64,000 nt of DNA from an uncultured Eggerthellaceae bacterium (GTDB lineage: Bacteria; Actinomycetota; Coriobacteriia; Coriobacteriales; Eggerthellaceae): positions 124,001 to 188,000 of the forward strand of contig CALBGP010000028.1 of the NCBI GenBank assembly GCA_937892845.1, in the 5' to 3' direction. The notes beneath the pieces were generated by a model. It saw only the letters and a program-made list of their open reading frames with translations, did no database searches and was not told where the DNA came from. Made by a program: the position numbers and the translations under genes. Positions 42,898-50,710 of this stretch are shown here, one piece after another (position 1 is the first letter of the stretch; the number at the start of each line of letters is the position of its first letter).

Positions 42898-44184
42898 ATG
42901 AATACCAACGAAAACAACCCCTCATCTGCCGCCGAAGCTGTTTCGGCGGCGTTGCCCCGTCGTATGGAGCTGCTCGCACCTGCAGGCGGCATGGAGCAGC
43001 TCGAATACGCCATCAACTTCGGCGCGGATGCGGTGTATCTGGCGCTTGACCGATTCGGCATGCGTCGGCGGGCGGAGAACTTCACGGCGGAGACGCTTCC
43101 CGCGGCCGTGGCATATGCCCACGCGCATGGTGTGAAGGTCCACGTCACGGCCAATATAGCCATGCGCAACGATGACATCGAAGAGCTTCCCGCTTACTTC
43201 GCCTTGCTTCGGGATGCCGAAGTTGATGCGGCGATCATAAGCGACATGGGCGCTCTTGCGATTGCACGCGAGGTCGCACCTGGTCTTGAGCTTCATCTGA
43301 GCACCCAGGCTTCGTGCATGAATTGGCGCTCGGCGCTCGAATGGCACCGCCTCGGCGTCAAGCGTATCGTGTGCGCCCGGGAGATGAGCCTGGAAGACAT
43401 CCGTGAGATGCGCCGCCGCATTCCCGATGAGCTGGAAATCGAAGCCTTCGTCCATGGAGCCATGTGCATGGCCGTCTCCGGGCGCTGCATCATCAGCGAC
43501 CACCTCAACGCGCGACCCGCGAACCGCGGTCATTGCACGCAGCCGTGTCGCTGGAATTACGCTCTGGTGGAGCAGAGCCGTCCCGGTGAGTATTTTCCCA
43601 TCGAAGAAGACGGCGCCACCACGAACATCCTGAGCTCGCGTGATATGAACATGCTTTCCCATCTGCGTGAACTTGCGGAAGCCGGCGTGGATAGCATCAA
43701 GATCGAAGGCCGCGCCAAGGGCACGTACTATGTGGCCATGGTGACAAACGCCTATCGCCAGGTGCTTGACGGGGCGGATGCGCAGGACTGGCAGTCTGAG
43801 CTTGCGGCTGTGAGCCATCGCGCCTACTCCACCGGCTTCTACTTCGGTCACCCCGGCCAGACAGGGGAGGGTGCGGAGTATGCAAGCACCCATCAGATGG
43901 TGGCGTTCGTTGCGGATTGCAAACCCCTGGCCAAACGGGACGGCGGTGGCTATCTGGTGTCGATCGTGTGCCGCAACCGGATCTTCGAAGGAAGCGAAGT
44001 TGAGGCGGTAAGCCCCGGCATGCCCGTCCGTCGCATCCGCATCCATGGTCTGACCTGGATGAATGAAGGCCGTCCCGTAGCTGTCGATGTGGCCAACCGC
44101 ACCATGGAGACCTACGTGTTCGCATCCGATGTTGCGCTATCTTCCCGTGATATCCTGCGCGTTTCCCGAAAGGAGTCCCGTTGA
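42898..44184 (+). CDS. Peptidase U32 family protein
   Basis: This 428-residue protein belongs to the U32 family, members of which act as collagenase-like proteases or in tRNA/ubiquinone hydroxylation. It shows MELLAPAGGMEQLEYAINFG, the STQASCMN segment, the conserved Cys set in MCMAVSGRCIIS and RGHCTQPCRWNY (likely iron-sulfur ligands), and SIKIEGRAKGTYYVA. The start codon is directly behind a -10 element without a ribosome site. It overlaps metF by four bases, so it belongs to the metF-metH operon. A role in tRNA modification is more likely than proteolysis, but this is inference. Confidence 0.87.
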   Translation: MNTNENNPSSAAEAVSAALPRRMELLAPAGGMEQLEYAINFGADAVYLALDRFGMRRRAENFTAETLPAAVAYAHAHGVKVHVTANIAMRNDDIEELPAYFALLRDAEVDAAIISDMGALAIAREVAPGLELHLSTQASCMNWRSALEWHRLGVKRIVCAREMSLEDIREMRRRIPDELEIEAFVHGAMCMAVSGRCIISDHLNARPANRGHCTQPCRWNYALVEQSRPGEYFPIEEDGATTNILSSRDMNMLSHLRELAEAGVDSIKIEGRAKGTYYVAMVTNAYRQVLDGADAQDWQSELAAVSHRAYSTGFYFGHPGQTGEGAEYASTHQMVAFVADCKPLAKRDGGGYLVSIVCRNRIFEGSEVEAVSPGMPVRRIRIHGLTWMNEGRPVAVDVANRTMETYVFASDVALSSRDILRVSRKESR

Positions 44185-45089
44185 GAATCATCGATTGCTT
44201 CGAGGCACCGCAGCGAGCAGACGTTTCGCCGTCTGTCCTCCCTGTATCGTTTGAGATCTTCCCGCCCAAAGGAGATCTGCCCGTCGAAGAGGCGCGCTCC
44301 ATGGCGGAAAAGCTTGCGCCGCTTGATCCGGCTTTCGTGTCGGTGACGTATTCCGCCGGCGGCAGCGGCAACTCGGGCAAGACCGTGGATGTTGCCCGTA
44401 TGGCTAAAGATGAGTTCGGTTTGACCGTCATGGCCCATCTGACCTGCGCCGGTGCAACGCGTGCGGAAATCGCGGATGTGCTGTGCGCCATGCGCGCCGC
44501 CGGCATTGAGAATGTGCTGGCGCTGCGTGGGGACATGGCTGCCGGCATAACGCAAGGCGAGCTCGCGCACGCTTCGGATCTGATTCCCCTGGCTGTCGAA
44601 GCCGGATTCTGCGTGGGTGCGGCGGCATACCCCGAAGGGCACATCGACTGCTTCGATGCCCAGGAGAACATACGCCATCTCAAGCTCAAACAGGATGCGG
44701 GCGCATCGTTTTTCGTCACCCAGCTGTTTTTCGACAATGATTTCGCCCTGCGATTCCTGGACGACGCGCGGCGTGCCGGCGTGACGGTGCCCATCACCTT
44801 CGGCATCATGCCCTTCATGTCGAAGGCGCAGATATCGCGCATGGTGTTCATGTGCGGGGCGAGTCTGCCGTCGCCTGTGGTCAAATTGCTTGCCCGTTAT
44901 GAGGACGATCCTGCCAGCTTACGCGCCGCCGGCATCGAGTATGCTGCGCGTCAGCTCGTGGGTTTGGCCGAAGCAGGGGTGGACGGCCTGCATGTTTACA
45001 CCATGAACAAGCCCGATGTGGCCGCCGCCGCCATGGCCGCCGTGCGCCAGGCCGGATTCGGCGCCGGAAGGGATGCGGCCGGAGCATGA
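44181..45089 (+). CDS. metF: 5,10-methylenetetrahydrofolate reductase
   Basis: This 302-residue FAD enzyme (TIM barrel) makes 5-methyl-THF for methionine synthesis. It shows SFEIFPPKGD, VTYSAGGSGN, MAHLTCAGATR, NVLALRGDMA and QLFFDNDFALRFLDD. The start is TTG 44181, with AAAGGAG five bases upstream, overlapping the U32 stop. It is followed without gap by the methionine synthase activation-domain gene, and metH comes next, so substrate supply and use are encoded together. Confidence 0.95.
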   Translation: MRIIDCFEAPQRADVSPSVLPVSFEIFPPKGDLPVEEARSMAEKLAPLDPAFVSVTYSAGGSGNSGKTVDVARMAKDEFGLTVMAHLTCAGATRAEIADVLCAMRAAGIENVLALRGDMAAGITQGELAHASDLIPLAVEAGFCVGAAAYPEGHIDCFDAQENIRHLKLKQDAGASFFVTQLFFDNDFALRFLDDARRAGVTVPITFGIMPFMSKAQISRMVFMCGASLPSPVVKLLARYEDDPASLRAAGIEYAARQLVGLAEAGVDGLHVYTMNKPDVAAAAMAAVRQAGFGAGRDAAGA

Positions 45090-45919
45090 GGCTTGCCGTC
45101 AAGATAGACCCCGAAGAGGTTGCGCGTTGGCTCGGCGGCATGGGGCATTCGCTTGAGCCCGGGCTTGAGGCGCGTCTTGAGGAGGCTGTTGCCGCAGCAA
45201 GCCGCATCGTGGCTCCTACGGGCGTTTGGCGGCGTTTTCCCGTTGCGTGCAGCGTCTCGGATGCGGACGGAGAAGGGGGTGCGGCGACAGGCTCCGCCGG
45301 AGCAACCGATCAGCCGCCTTGCCCCATCCGTCTTGAAGGCTGCGCCTTGGAGCTTCCCGGATACGATATCGCCCGCCATCTTGCCGGCGCTTCGTCGGTT
45401 GCAGCTATGGCGGTTACGGTGGGGTTGGAGGCAGATCGCGAGTATCGACGCCGCGCGTTGCGAAGTGCGCTTGACGCGCTGCTGTTCTCAACAGCTGCCG
45501 CCGTTGCTGCGGAGTGTGCGGCCGACGAGCTCAACGAGCTCATCGTTGCTCAGGCTGGTTGCAGAGCCACTGCGCGATACAGCCCCGGCTACGGTGATCT
45601 TCCGCTGTCGGTCCACCCTGCGTTCCTGGCAGCGCTTGACGCGCCGCGGCAGCTGGGGTTGACTGTGGCTGATTCGGGCTTGCTCGTGCCCACCAAGAGC
45701 ATCACCGCCGTGATAGGCCTGTTCGATGGCGAATGCGCCGCGCCCGCAGCAACCGCTGATTCGTTTTCGTCCGCAGCCCATCAGCCGTGCGCGCCGGACT
45801 CCTCGTCGAATGCCGCCGCCGTCCCGGATGGATGCACCGGGTGCCCCAACGCGGGGCGCTGCGTGCTTGCGGCTGCAGGGAAGATGTGCGGTCGCGCATC
45901 GGGTGCGCAGGTCGGCTGA
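45086..45919 (+). CDS. Stand-alone methionine synthase activation-domain protein
   Basis: The 277-residue protein carries ARYSPGYGDLPLSVHP and GLLVPTKSITAVIGLF, which match the AdoMet-binding reactivation domain that in long MetH proteins forms the C-terminus. Here it is a separate gene directly before a metH that lacks it. It probably reactivates oxidised cob(II)alamin using S-adenosylmethionine. An additional Cys-rich C-terminus (CTGCPNAGRCVLAAAGKMCG) could hold a metal or Fe-S centre, possibly the electron entry point. The gene overlaps metF by four bases (ATGA). The function is inferred from motif and context. Confidence 0.78.
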   Translation: MRLAVKIDPEEVARWLGGMGHSLEPGLEARLEEAVAAASRIVAPTGVWRRFPVACSVSDADGEGGAATGSAGATDQPPCPIRLEGCALELPGYDIARHLAGASSVAAMAVTVGLEADREYRRRALRSALDALLFSTAAAVAAECAADELNELIVAQAGCRATARYSPGYGDLPLSVHPAFLAALDAPRQLGLTVADSGLLVPTKSITAVIGLFDGECAAPAATADSFSSAAHQPCAPDSSSNAAAVPDGCTGCPNAGRCVLAAAGKMCGRASGAQVG

Positions 45920-45948
45920 TCGTTGTCATCTATTGTAAGGATATGTGT

Positions 45949-48435
45949 ATGAACCGAATGACCCGTTTCGCCCCTTCGTCCCCGCGCAGCGTCCGTTACG
46001 CAGACGCCGAACTTGCCGCGGCTTTCGCGGGCCAGCGCTTCCTTCTCTTCGATGGCGCCATGGGCACTATGATCCAGGCTGCGGGGCTGGAGGTGGGCCA
46101 CTCTCCGGAGCTTTTGTGCCTGACCGACCCCGATGCCATCACGGCAATCCATGCGCAGTATGTGCAGGCTGGAAGCCAGGTCATCTCGTCGAACACCTTC
46201 GGGGCATCGGCTCGCAAGCTCGAAGGGCGCGCAGGCGTTGCGGAGGTGTTCCATGCTGCAATCCGGTGCGCCAGGGATGCGGGTGCGCGCTATGTCGCGG
46301 CTGACATCGGCCCGTTGGGTGCGCTGCTCGAGCCTATGGGCACGCTGTCTTTCGATGACGCCTACGACCTGTTCGCCGAGCAGATGGATGCCGCCTTAGC
46401 GGCCGGCGCCGATTTGATCCTCATAGAGACCATGACCGATTTGCTGGAGGTCAAGGCTGCGGTGCTTGCGGCGAAGGAACGGACTGATCTGCCCATCGTG
46501 GCGTCCATGACCTTCGGCGAAGACGGCCGAACGTTTCTGGGCACCGACCCGGCTACGGCTGCCATCGCCCTTTCGGCTCTGGGTGTGCAAGCGGTGGGCA
46601 TGAACTGCTCGCTGGGCCCCCGTGAGGTTGCGGGTCTTGTGGGCGGCTTGCTGGACCATGCGCCATGCCCGGTCATCGTGCAGGCGAACGCCGGCCTGCC
46701 TCTCATGGTCGATGGGGCCACGGTGTTTCCCGTCGGACCGCAGGAATATGTCGAAGACATCAGGCCGGTGCTGGAGGCGGGGGTTTCGCTGATAGGGGGA
46801 TGCTGCGGGACGGACCCCTCCTATATTCGGGGGCTTGCCGAACTGCTGGATGAAATGGCTCTGCCCGCGCCGCGAGCCGCCGTTTCGGCCGAAGGCGTCA
46901 CCAGCGCCCAGCGCTCGGTTGTGCTGGGACGCGGACATGTGGCGGTTATCGGGGAGCGCATCAATCCTACGGGCCGCAAGCGCCTCAAGCAGGCTCTGCG
47001 TGCCCATGATTTCGATTATGTGCTCGGTGAAGCCATGTCGCAGGCCGATGCCGGCGCCGATATCCTGGATGTCAATGCCGGCTTGCCAGAGATCGATGAG
47101 GTGGAGGTTCTGGAAGGGCTCTGCGGCAGCATACAGGCGGTATGTCCTCTTCCTCTGCAAATCGATTCTGCAGACCCGGTCGCCCTTGAGGCCGCCGTGC
47201 GCCGTTACGCCGGCAAGCCCATCATCAATTCCGTCAACGGCAAGCGCGAAAGCTTGGATGCGGTCGTGCCCATAGCCGCGCATTACGGATGCGCCCTTGT
47301 GGGTCTTACTCTTGACGAGCAGGGCATACCTGCCACCGCCGAAGGACGTTTCGCCGTCGCTGAACGCATCGTCTCCGAAGCCGGGGCGGCGGGCATCGCC
47401 CCGGGGGATATCTACATAGACTGCCTTGCCATGGCGGTTTCTACGGATCAGACCCAGGGTGCGGAGATCTTGCGGGCTATCCGTATGGTGAAGGAGAAGC
47501 TTGGAGTGCGCACCGTCCTCGGTGTTTCGAACATCAGCTTCGGCCTGCCTTCGCGCGACTTGGTGAATGCGACGTTTCTGTCCGCAGCGTTTGCGGCGGG
47601 TCTGGACGCCGCCATCGTCAATCCGCTTTCCCAGCCCGTCAAAGGCGCTATCGACGCATGGCGCGTCTTGAGCGGACAGGATGTTTCTGCGCGGGAGTTC
47701 ATCGGATGCCATGCGCTTGACGTTCCGTCCGTTCCTTCGCCGGCTGTTCCGGCTGCGGCCGCTTCGTCCGCCAACTCCGTTGCTGCAACCGCCTCCGCGT
47801 CGGCATCCTCGGAGTCCGCAGCGGGCCGCCTGCTCTCTTCGGTGCTTTCCGGCTTGCGTGCGGAAGCCGCTTCAGCCACATCCGAGTTGCTCGATTCACT
47901 CGATGCCATGGAGGTGATCAACGCCCATCTGATTCCGGCGCTCGATGAAGTGGGCGCGCGCTTCGAATCGGGCCGCATTTTCCTGCCGCAGCTGCTGGCT
48001 TCCGCAGAAGCCGCGAAAGCGGGATTCGACGTCGTCAGGACGGCCTCTTCCGGATGCGCCATCGAGGGCAAGGGCCGTATCGCATTGGCCACGGTGAAAG
48101 GAGATATCCACGACATCGGCAAGAATATCGTGAAGATGTTGCTGGAGAATTATGGCTACGAGGTCTTCGACTTGGGGCGCGACGTCGATTCCCAAGCGGT
48201 GCTCGATTGCGTTCGGGCGAACAGCATAGCGCTCGTGGGTCTTTCGGCGCTTATGACCACCACCGTCAAAGGGATGGAGGAGACCATCGACCTGCTTCGC
48301 CGTGAGGCCCCGGATGTCCGCGTGTTTGTGGGCGGCGCCGTGCTGACCGAGGAATACGCCCGTATGGTAGGCGCGGACTTCTACGCGAAGGATGCTGCGG
48401 AATCGGCACGCATAGCTGCCGAGGTTCTGGGGTAG
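45949..48435 (+). CDS. metH: Cobalamin-dependent methionine synthase without activation domain
   Basis: The enzyme has 828 residues. The order is a homocysteine domain (about 20-315; zinc ligands in GMNCSLGP and GGCCGTD), a pterin/methyl-THF domain (about 340-600; VIGERINPTGRKR and DILDVNAGLPEIDE), an Ala/Ser-rich linker (about 600-625), then the B12 cap and cobalamin domain with DIHDIG (Asp719, His721). It ends right after the B12 domain, so the reactivation domain of E. coli-type MetH is absent and is supplied by the preceding gene. ATG 45949 follows TAAGGAT; ATG 45943 is in frame. Confidence 0.94.
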   Translation: MNRMTRFAPSSPRSVRYADAELAAAFAGQRFLLFDGAMGTMIQAAGLEVGHSPELLCLTDPDAITAIHAQYVQAGSQVISSNTFGASARKLEGRAGVAEVFHAAIRCARDAGARYVAADIGPLGALLEPMGTLSFDDAYDLFAEQMDAALAAGADLILIETMTDLLEVKAAVLAAKERTDLPIVASMTFGEDGRTFLGTDPATAAIALSALGVQAVGMNCSLGPREVAGLVGGLLDHAPCPVIVQANAGLPLMVDGATVFPVGPQEYVEDIRPVLEAGVSLIGGCCGTDPSYIRGLAELLDEMALPAPRAAVSAEGVTSAQRSVVLGRGHVAVIGERINPTGRKRLKQALRAHDFDYVLGEAMSQADAGADILDVNAGLPEIDEVEVLEGLCGSIQAVCPLPLQIDSADPVALEAAVRRYAGKPIINSVNGKRESLDAVVPIAAHYGCALVGLTLDEQGIPATAEGRFAVAERIVSEAGAAGIAPGDIYIDCLAMAVSTDQTQGAEILRAIRMVKEKLGVRTVLGVSNISFGLPSRDLVNATFLSAAFAAGLDAAIVNPLSQPVKGAIDAWRVLSGQDVSAREFIGCHALDVPSVPSPAVPAAAASSANSVAATASASASSESAAGRLLSSVLSGLRAEAASATSELLDSLDAMEVINAHLIPALDEVGARFESGRIFLPQLLASAEAAKAGFDVVRTASSGCAIEGKGRIALATVKGDIHDIGKNIVKMLLENYGYEVFDLGRDVDSQAVLDCVRANSIALVGLSALMTTTVKGMEETIDLLRREAPDVRVFVGGAVLTEEYARMVGADFYAKDAAESARIAAEVLG

Positions 48436-48596
48436 GCGCTGCGGGGGCCACGCGCGGCTGCGTGGCATTGACGTTGCGCCCACCTTCGGGTCCAATGAGG
48501 GTGTTTCGCGAGGTGGGCCTGTAAAATTATAGTAAGATGCACCAAGAGAGAGGCGGCTGCCGAAGCGGCCGCAAAACTAACCTGAAGGAGTTTGCC
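48436..48596 (+). promoter_or_regulatory. Structured gap with promoter before a small gene
   Basis: GCCACGC/GCGTGGC (48447-48466) and GCCCACC/GGTGGGC (48478-48518) can form hairpins after metH. TATAGT at 48528-48533 is a good -10 for the following gene, whose ribosome site is AAGGAG. Confidence 0.45.
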
Positions 48597-48890
48597 ATGG
48601 GAATGCAAGCGGAGGAAACCCTCGAGTTCGGTTACGACGAGTTCACCATGTACTTGCGCTCCAAGACGCGCGTGTTCATGGAGTACGAGGGCCACACGTA
48701 CTATCTCACCCATACCGACAGCTACTGGCGTGCACAGGATTGCGCCGTGCTGAACGACAAGGGTCATTTCACTGACTGCTCCGAACTGGTTTCCACGCTT
48801 GATGAGCTGCTGGGTCTGCAGTGGCTCGACGGCAAGTCCGTCGCTGATGTCTTCGCGGATGCGAAGTTCTACGAAAGCATTGAGGAATAG
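48597..48890 (+). CDS. Small conserved-looking protein of unknown function
   Basis: This 97-residue acidic protein has ATG 48597 behind a well-placed AAGGAG and ends before a strong terminator, so it is a real single-gene unit. It is rich in aromatic residues (YDEFTMYLRSKTRVFMEYEG, then HTYYLTHTDSYWRAQD), predicting a small beta-sheet followed by two helices (LVSTLDELLGLQWL and SVADVFADAKFYESIEE). No signal, membrane segment or cysteine cluster is seen. I do not recognise a family. Confidence 0.7.
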   Translation: MGMQAEETLEFGYDEFTMYLRSKTRVFMEYEGHTYYLTHTDSYWRAQDCAVLNDKGHFTDCSELVSTLDELLGLQWLDGKSVADVFADAKFYESIEE

Positions 48891-48924
48891 ACGCTGATTT
48901 CCCTTGATGCCGCTAAAAGAATGC

Positions 48925-48960
48925 GCAGTGCCCCGGCTCAGGCCGGGGCACTTTGTTTTG
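48925..48960 (+). terminator. Terminator between convergent genes
   Basis: AGTGCCCCGGC, loop TCAG, exact complement, then TTGTTTTG. Confidence 0.9.
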
Positions 48961-48998
48961 CAGATCAGGATGTTCGAAGCGGAGACGGCTGGCTGCCC

Positions 48999-49850
48999 CT
49001 AGCCCTGCTTCGCCTCGATGTATCCGACGGCTATGCAGCCAGGCCCCAGATGCGCCCCGACGGCTCCGCTGATGCGGTACATGCGCACCTCGCGGTCCTG
49101 CCAGCCGAATCGCTCAATCGTTTCATCCCTGAACCCTTCGGCCAAAGCCGGGTCCTCGGAATAGCCCAGAAACAGCGGGGATTGCGGGTCTATCCGGGCC
49201 TGGTCGAGGATCTTCCAGAGCTCGGCTTTCGCACCCTTGATGCCGCGCGCCTTCGCCACGCTTTCCAGAACGCCGTCTTTCACAGCGATGATGGGCTTGA
49301 TGGACAGCAGGTTGCCGACGGTTGCCATGGCGGGAGGGATGCGGCCGCCTCGCTTGAGGTAGGTGAGGGAGTCGGGCATGCCGAAGACCTTGGTGCGTTC
49401 GCGAAGCCGCATGAGCGCTTCGACTGTCTGGGTGCAGCTGCAGCCGCTATCCCGCATGCTCACGGCGGTTTCAACCAGGATGTGCTGGGGGATGATGGCG
49501 GCTTGCGAGTCCACCACATGGACGCGGTCAGCGTATCCGCTCATCTCCGCTGCCATGCAGGCGCAGCTGAACGTTCCGGAAAGGCCGCTCGAGATGGTGA
49601 TGATGACCAGGTCTTCGTCTGCCTGCTTGGCCGTCTCGATGAGCTCGAGGAAGACGCCGGGGTTGGGCTGGCTGGTGGTGGGGAAGTCGTCGCGCTCGGC
49701 CAGCATCCGATAGAACAGATCGAGCGATTCCGGCGTGTTGTGCCGGAAGACCTCATCCCCGAAGGTGATTTCCAGGGGGATGATGGCGACGTCCATCGCT
49801 TCGGCTTCGCTGGAGAGGATATCCGAGGCGGTGTCGGTGGCAATGATCAT
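48999..49850 (-). CDS. DegV family (fatty acid-binding) protein
   Basis: This 283-residue two-domain protein shows the family features ATDTASDI at the N-terminus, FPTTSQPNPGVFLELI, ISSGLSGTF, and VFGMPDSLTYLKRGGRIPPA with KPIIAVKDGVLE. DegV/FakB proteins present a bound fatty acid to the kinase FakA for incorporation into phospholipid; no fakA is in the window. The start at 49850 is 37 bases from a large palindrome shared with the divergent TetR gene, which therefore may repress it. Confidence 0.9.
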   Translation of the reverse strand: MIIATDTASDILSSEAEAMDVAIIPLEITFGDEVFRHNTPESLDLFYRMLAERDDFPTTSQPNPGVFLELIETAKQADEDLVIITISSGLSGTFSCACMAAEMSGYADRVHVVDSQAAIIPQHILVETAVSMRDSGCSCTQTVEALMRLRERTKVFGMPDSLTYLKRGGRIPPAMATVGNLLSIKPIIAVKDGVLESVAKARGIKGAKAELWKILDQARIDPQSPLFLGYSEDPALAEGFRDETIERFGWQDREVRMYRISGAVGAHLGPGCIAVGYIEAKQG

Positions 49851-49886
49851 GAAAACGTGCTCCTTCTATAGCCGGATGCGAAATGC

Positions 49887-49913
49887 ATCTCTGATACAGA
49901 ATGTATCAGAGAT
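49887..49913. promoter_or_regulatory. 27-bp perfect palindrome, probable TetR operator
   Basis: Twelve-base arms (ATCTCTGATACA and TGTATCAGAGAT) flank GAA, centred between the divergent degV and tetR genes. A TATACT (-10) at 49913-49918 abuts it on the tetR side, so binding would block tetR transcription and probably that of degV. Confidence 0.75.
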
Positions 49914-49997
49914 ATACTAACAACACGCTTGCTCGCGTCAATGAGTTCCCATGAGTCAAATCGGGCGGAAATGTCCGCGTCCGGGAGGGGAGAGGAA

Positions 49998-50561
49998 ATG
50001 CCCGCATCGCAACCTGCGGCAGGAAAACGCGCTTCAGCCAACGTCCGCACCCGCACGCGCATCGCCCGCGCGCTCCTGCGCCTTATGGCGACCAAGCCGT
50101 ATTCGGACATCACGGTCACCGATATCGTCACCCGCGCCGGCGTTGCCCGCGCGTCGTACTACCGCAACTTCGCCTCCAAAGAAGACGTGCTGCTCTCGGC
50201 GGCGGCTTCGGTTTTCGACGGGTACCGCACCAAGGCGCGCGAACGGGGCATCGACGTGTTCGAATATGAGGGAATCCTGCTCATCTTCCGGTACTTCAAC
50301 GCCTACCGCCAGCCCATTTTGGTGACGTACCGCGCCGGTTTGGCCTCGTTGTTCTTGCGTGCTTTCGATGAGCACATCGACGAAATCGCCGGCGATATGT
50401 CCTGCACGCAGATAAGCCGCTATCTGCTTCCGTTCATATCCGGAGGGCTGTTCAATGTGTTCTCGAAGTGGCTCGAGGGCGGTTTGCGCGAGACTCCTGA
50501 GGAAATGGCCGAACTCATGGCGGAGGCAATCCAGAGCCTGCCCCTTCCTCCTCGTTCGTGA
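49998..50561 (+). CDS. TetR/AcrR-family transcriptional regulator
   Basis: The protein has 187 residues from ATG 49998, which has GGGGAGAGGAA upstream; ATG 49941 and ATG 49971 are longer in-frame alternatives with poorer sites. The HTH is clear (RIARALLRLMATKPYSDITV, then DIVTRAGVARASYYRNFASK). The ligand domain is helical with aromatic residues (FRYFNAYRQPILVTYRAG). It is divergent from degV with a perfect 27-bp palindrome between them, so it probably represses both. As DegV binds fatty acids, a lipid-related ligand is a reasonable guess. Confidence 0.88.
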   Translation: MPASQPAAGKRASANVRTRTRIARALLRLMATKPYSDITVTDIVTRAGVARASYYRNFASKEDVLLSAAASVFDGYRTKARERGIDVFEYEGILLIFRYFNAYRQPILVTYRAGLASLFLRAFDEHIDEIAGDMSCTQISRYLLPFISGGLFNVFSKWLEGGLRETPEEMAELMAEAIQSLPLPPRS

Positions 50562-50710
50562 CCAAGGCTCGCGCTGCCCGTGTGGATTTCCACATGCTCA
50601 CCCGAAAATCGTGTATGCTATCGAACCGTCGCGGGCGTGCTTTGTCCGCTGCTTGAGGCGTCGCAGCCGTTTTGCGCGCCAGACATCCGAAACCCGAGGG
50701 AGAATGCGCC

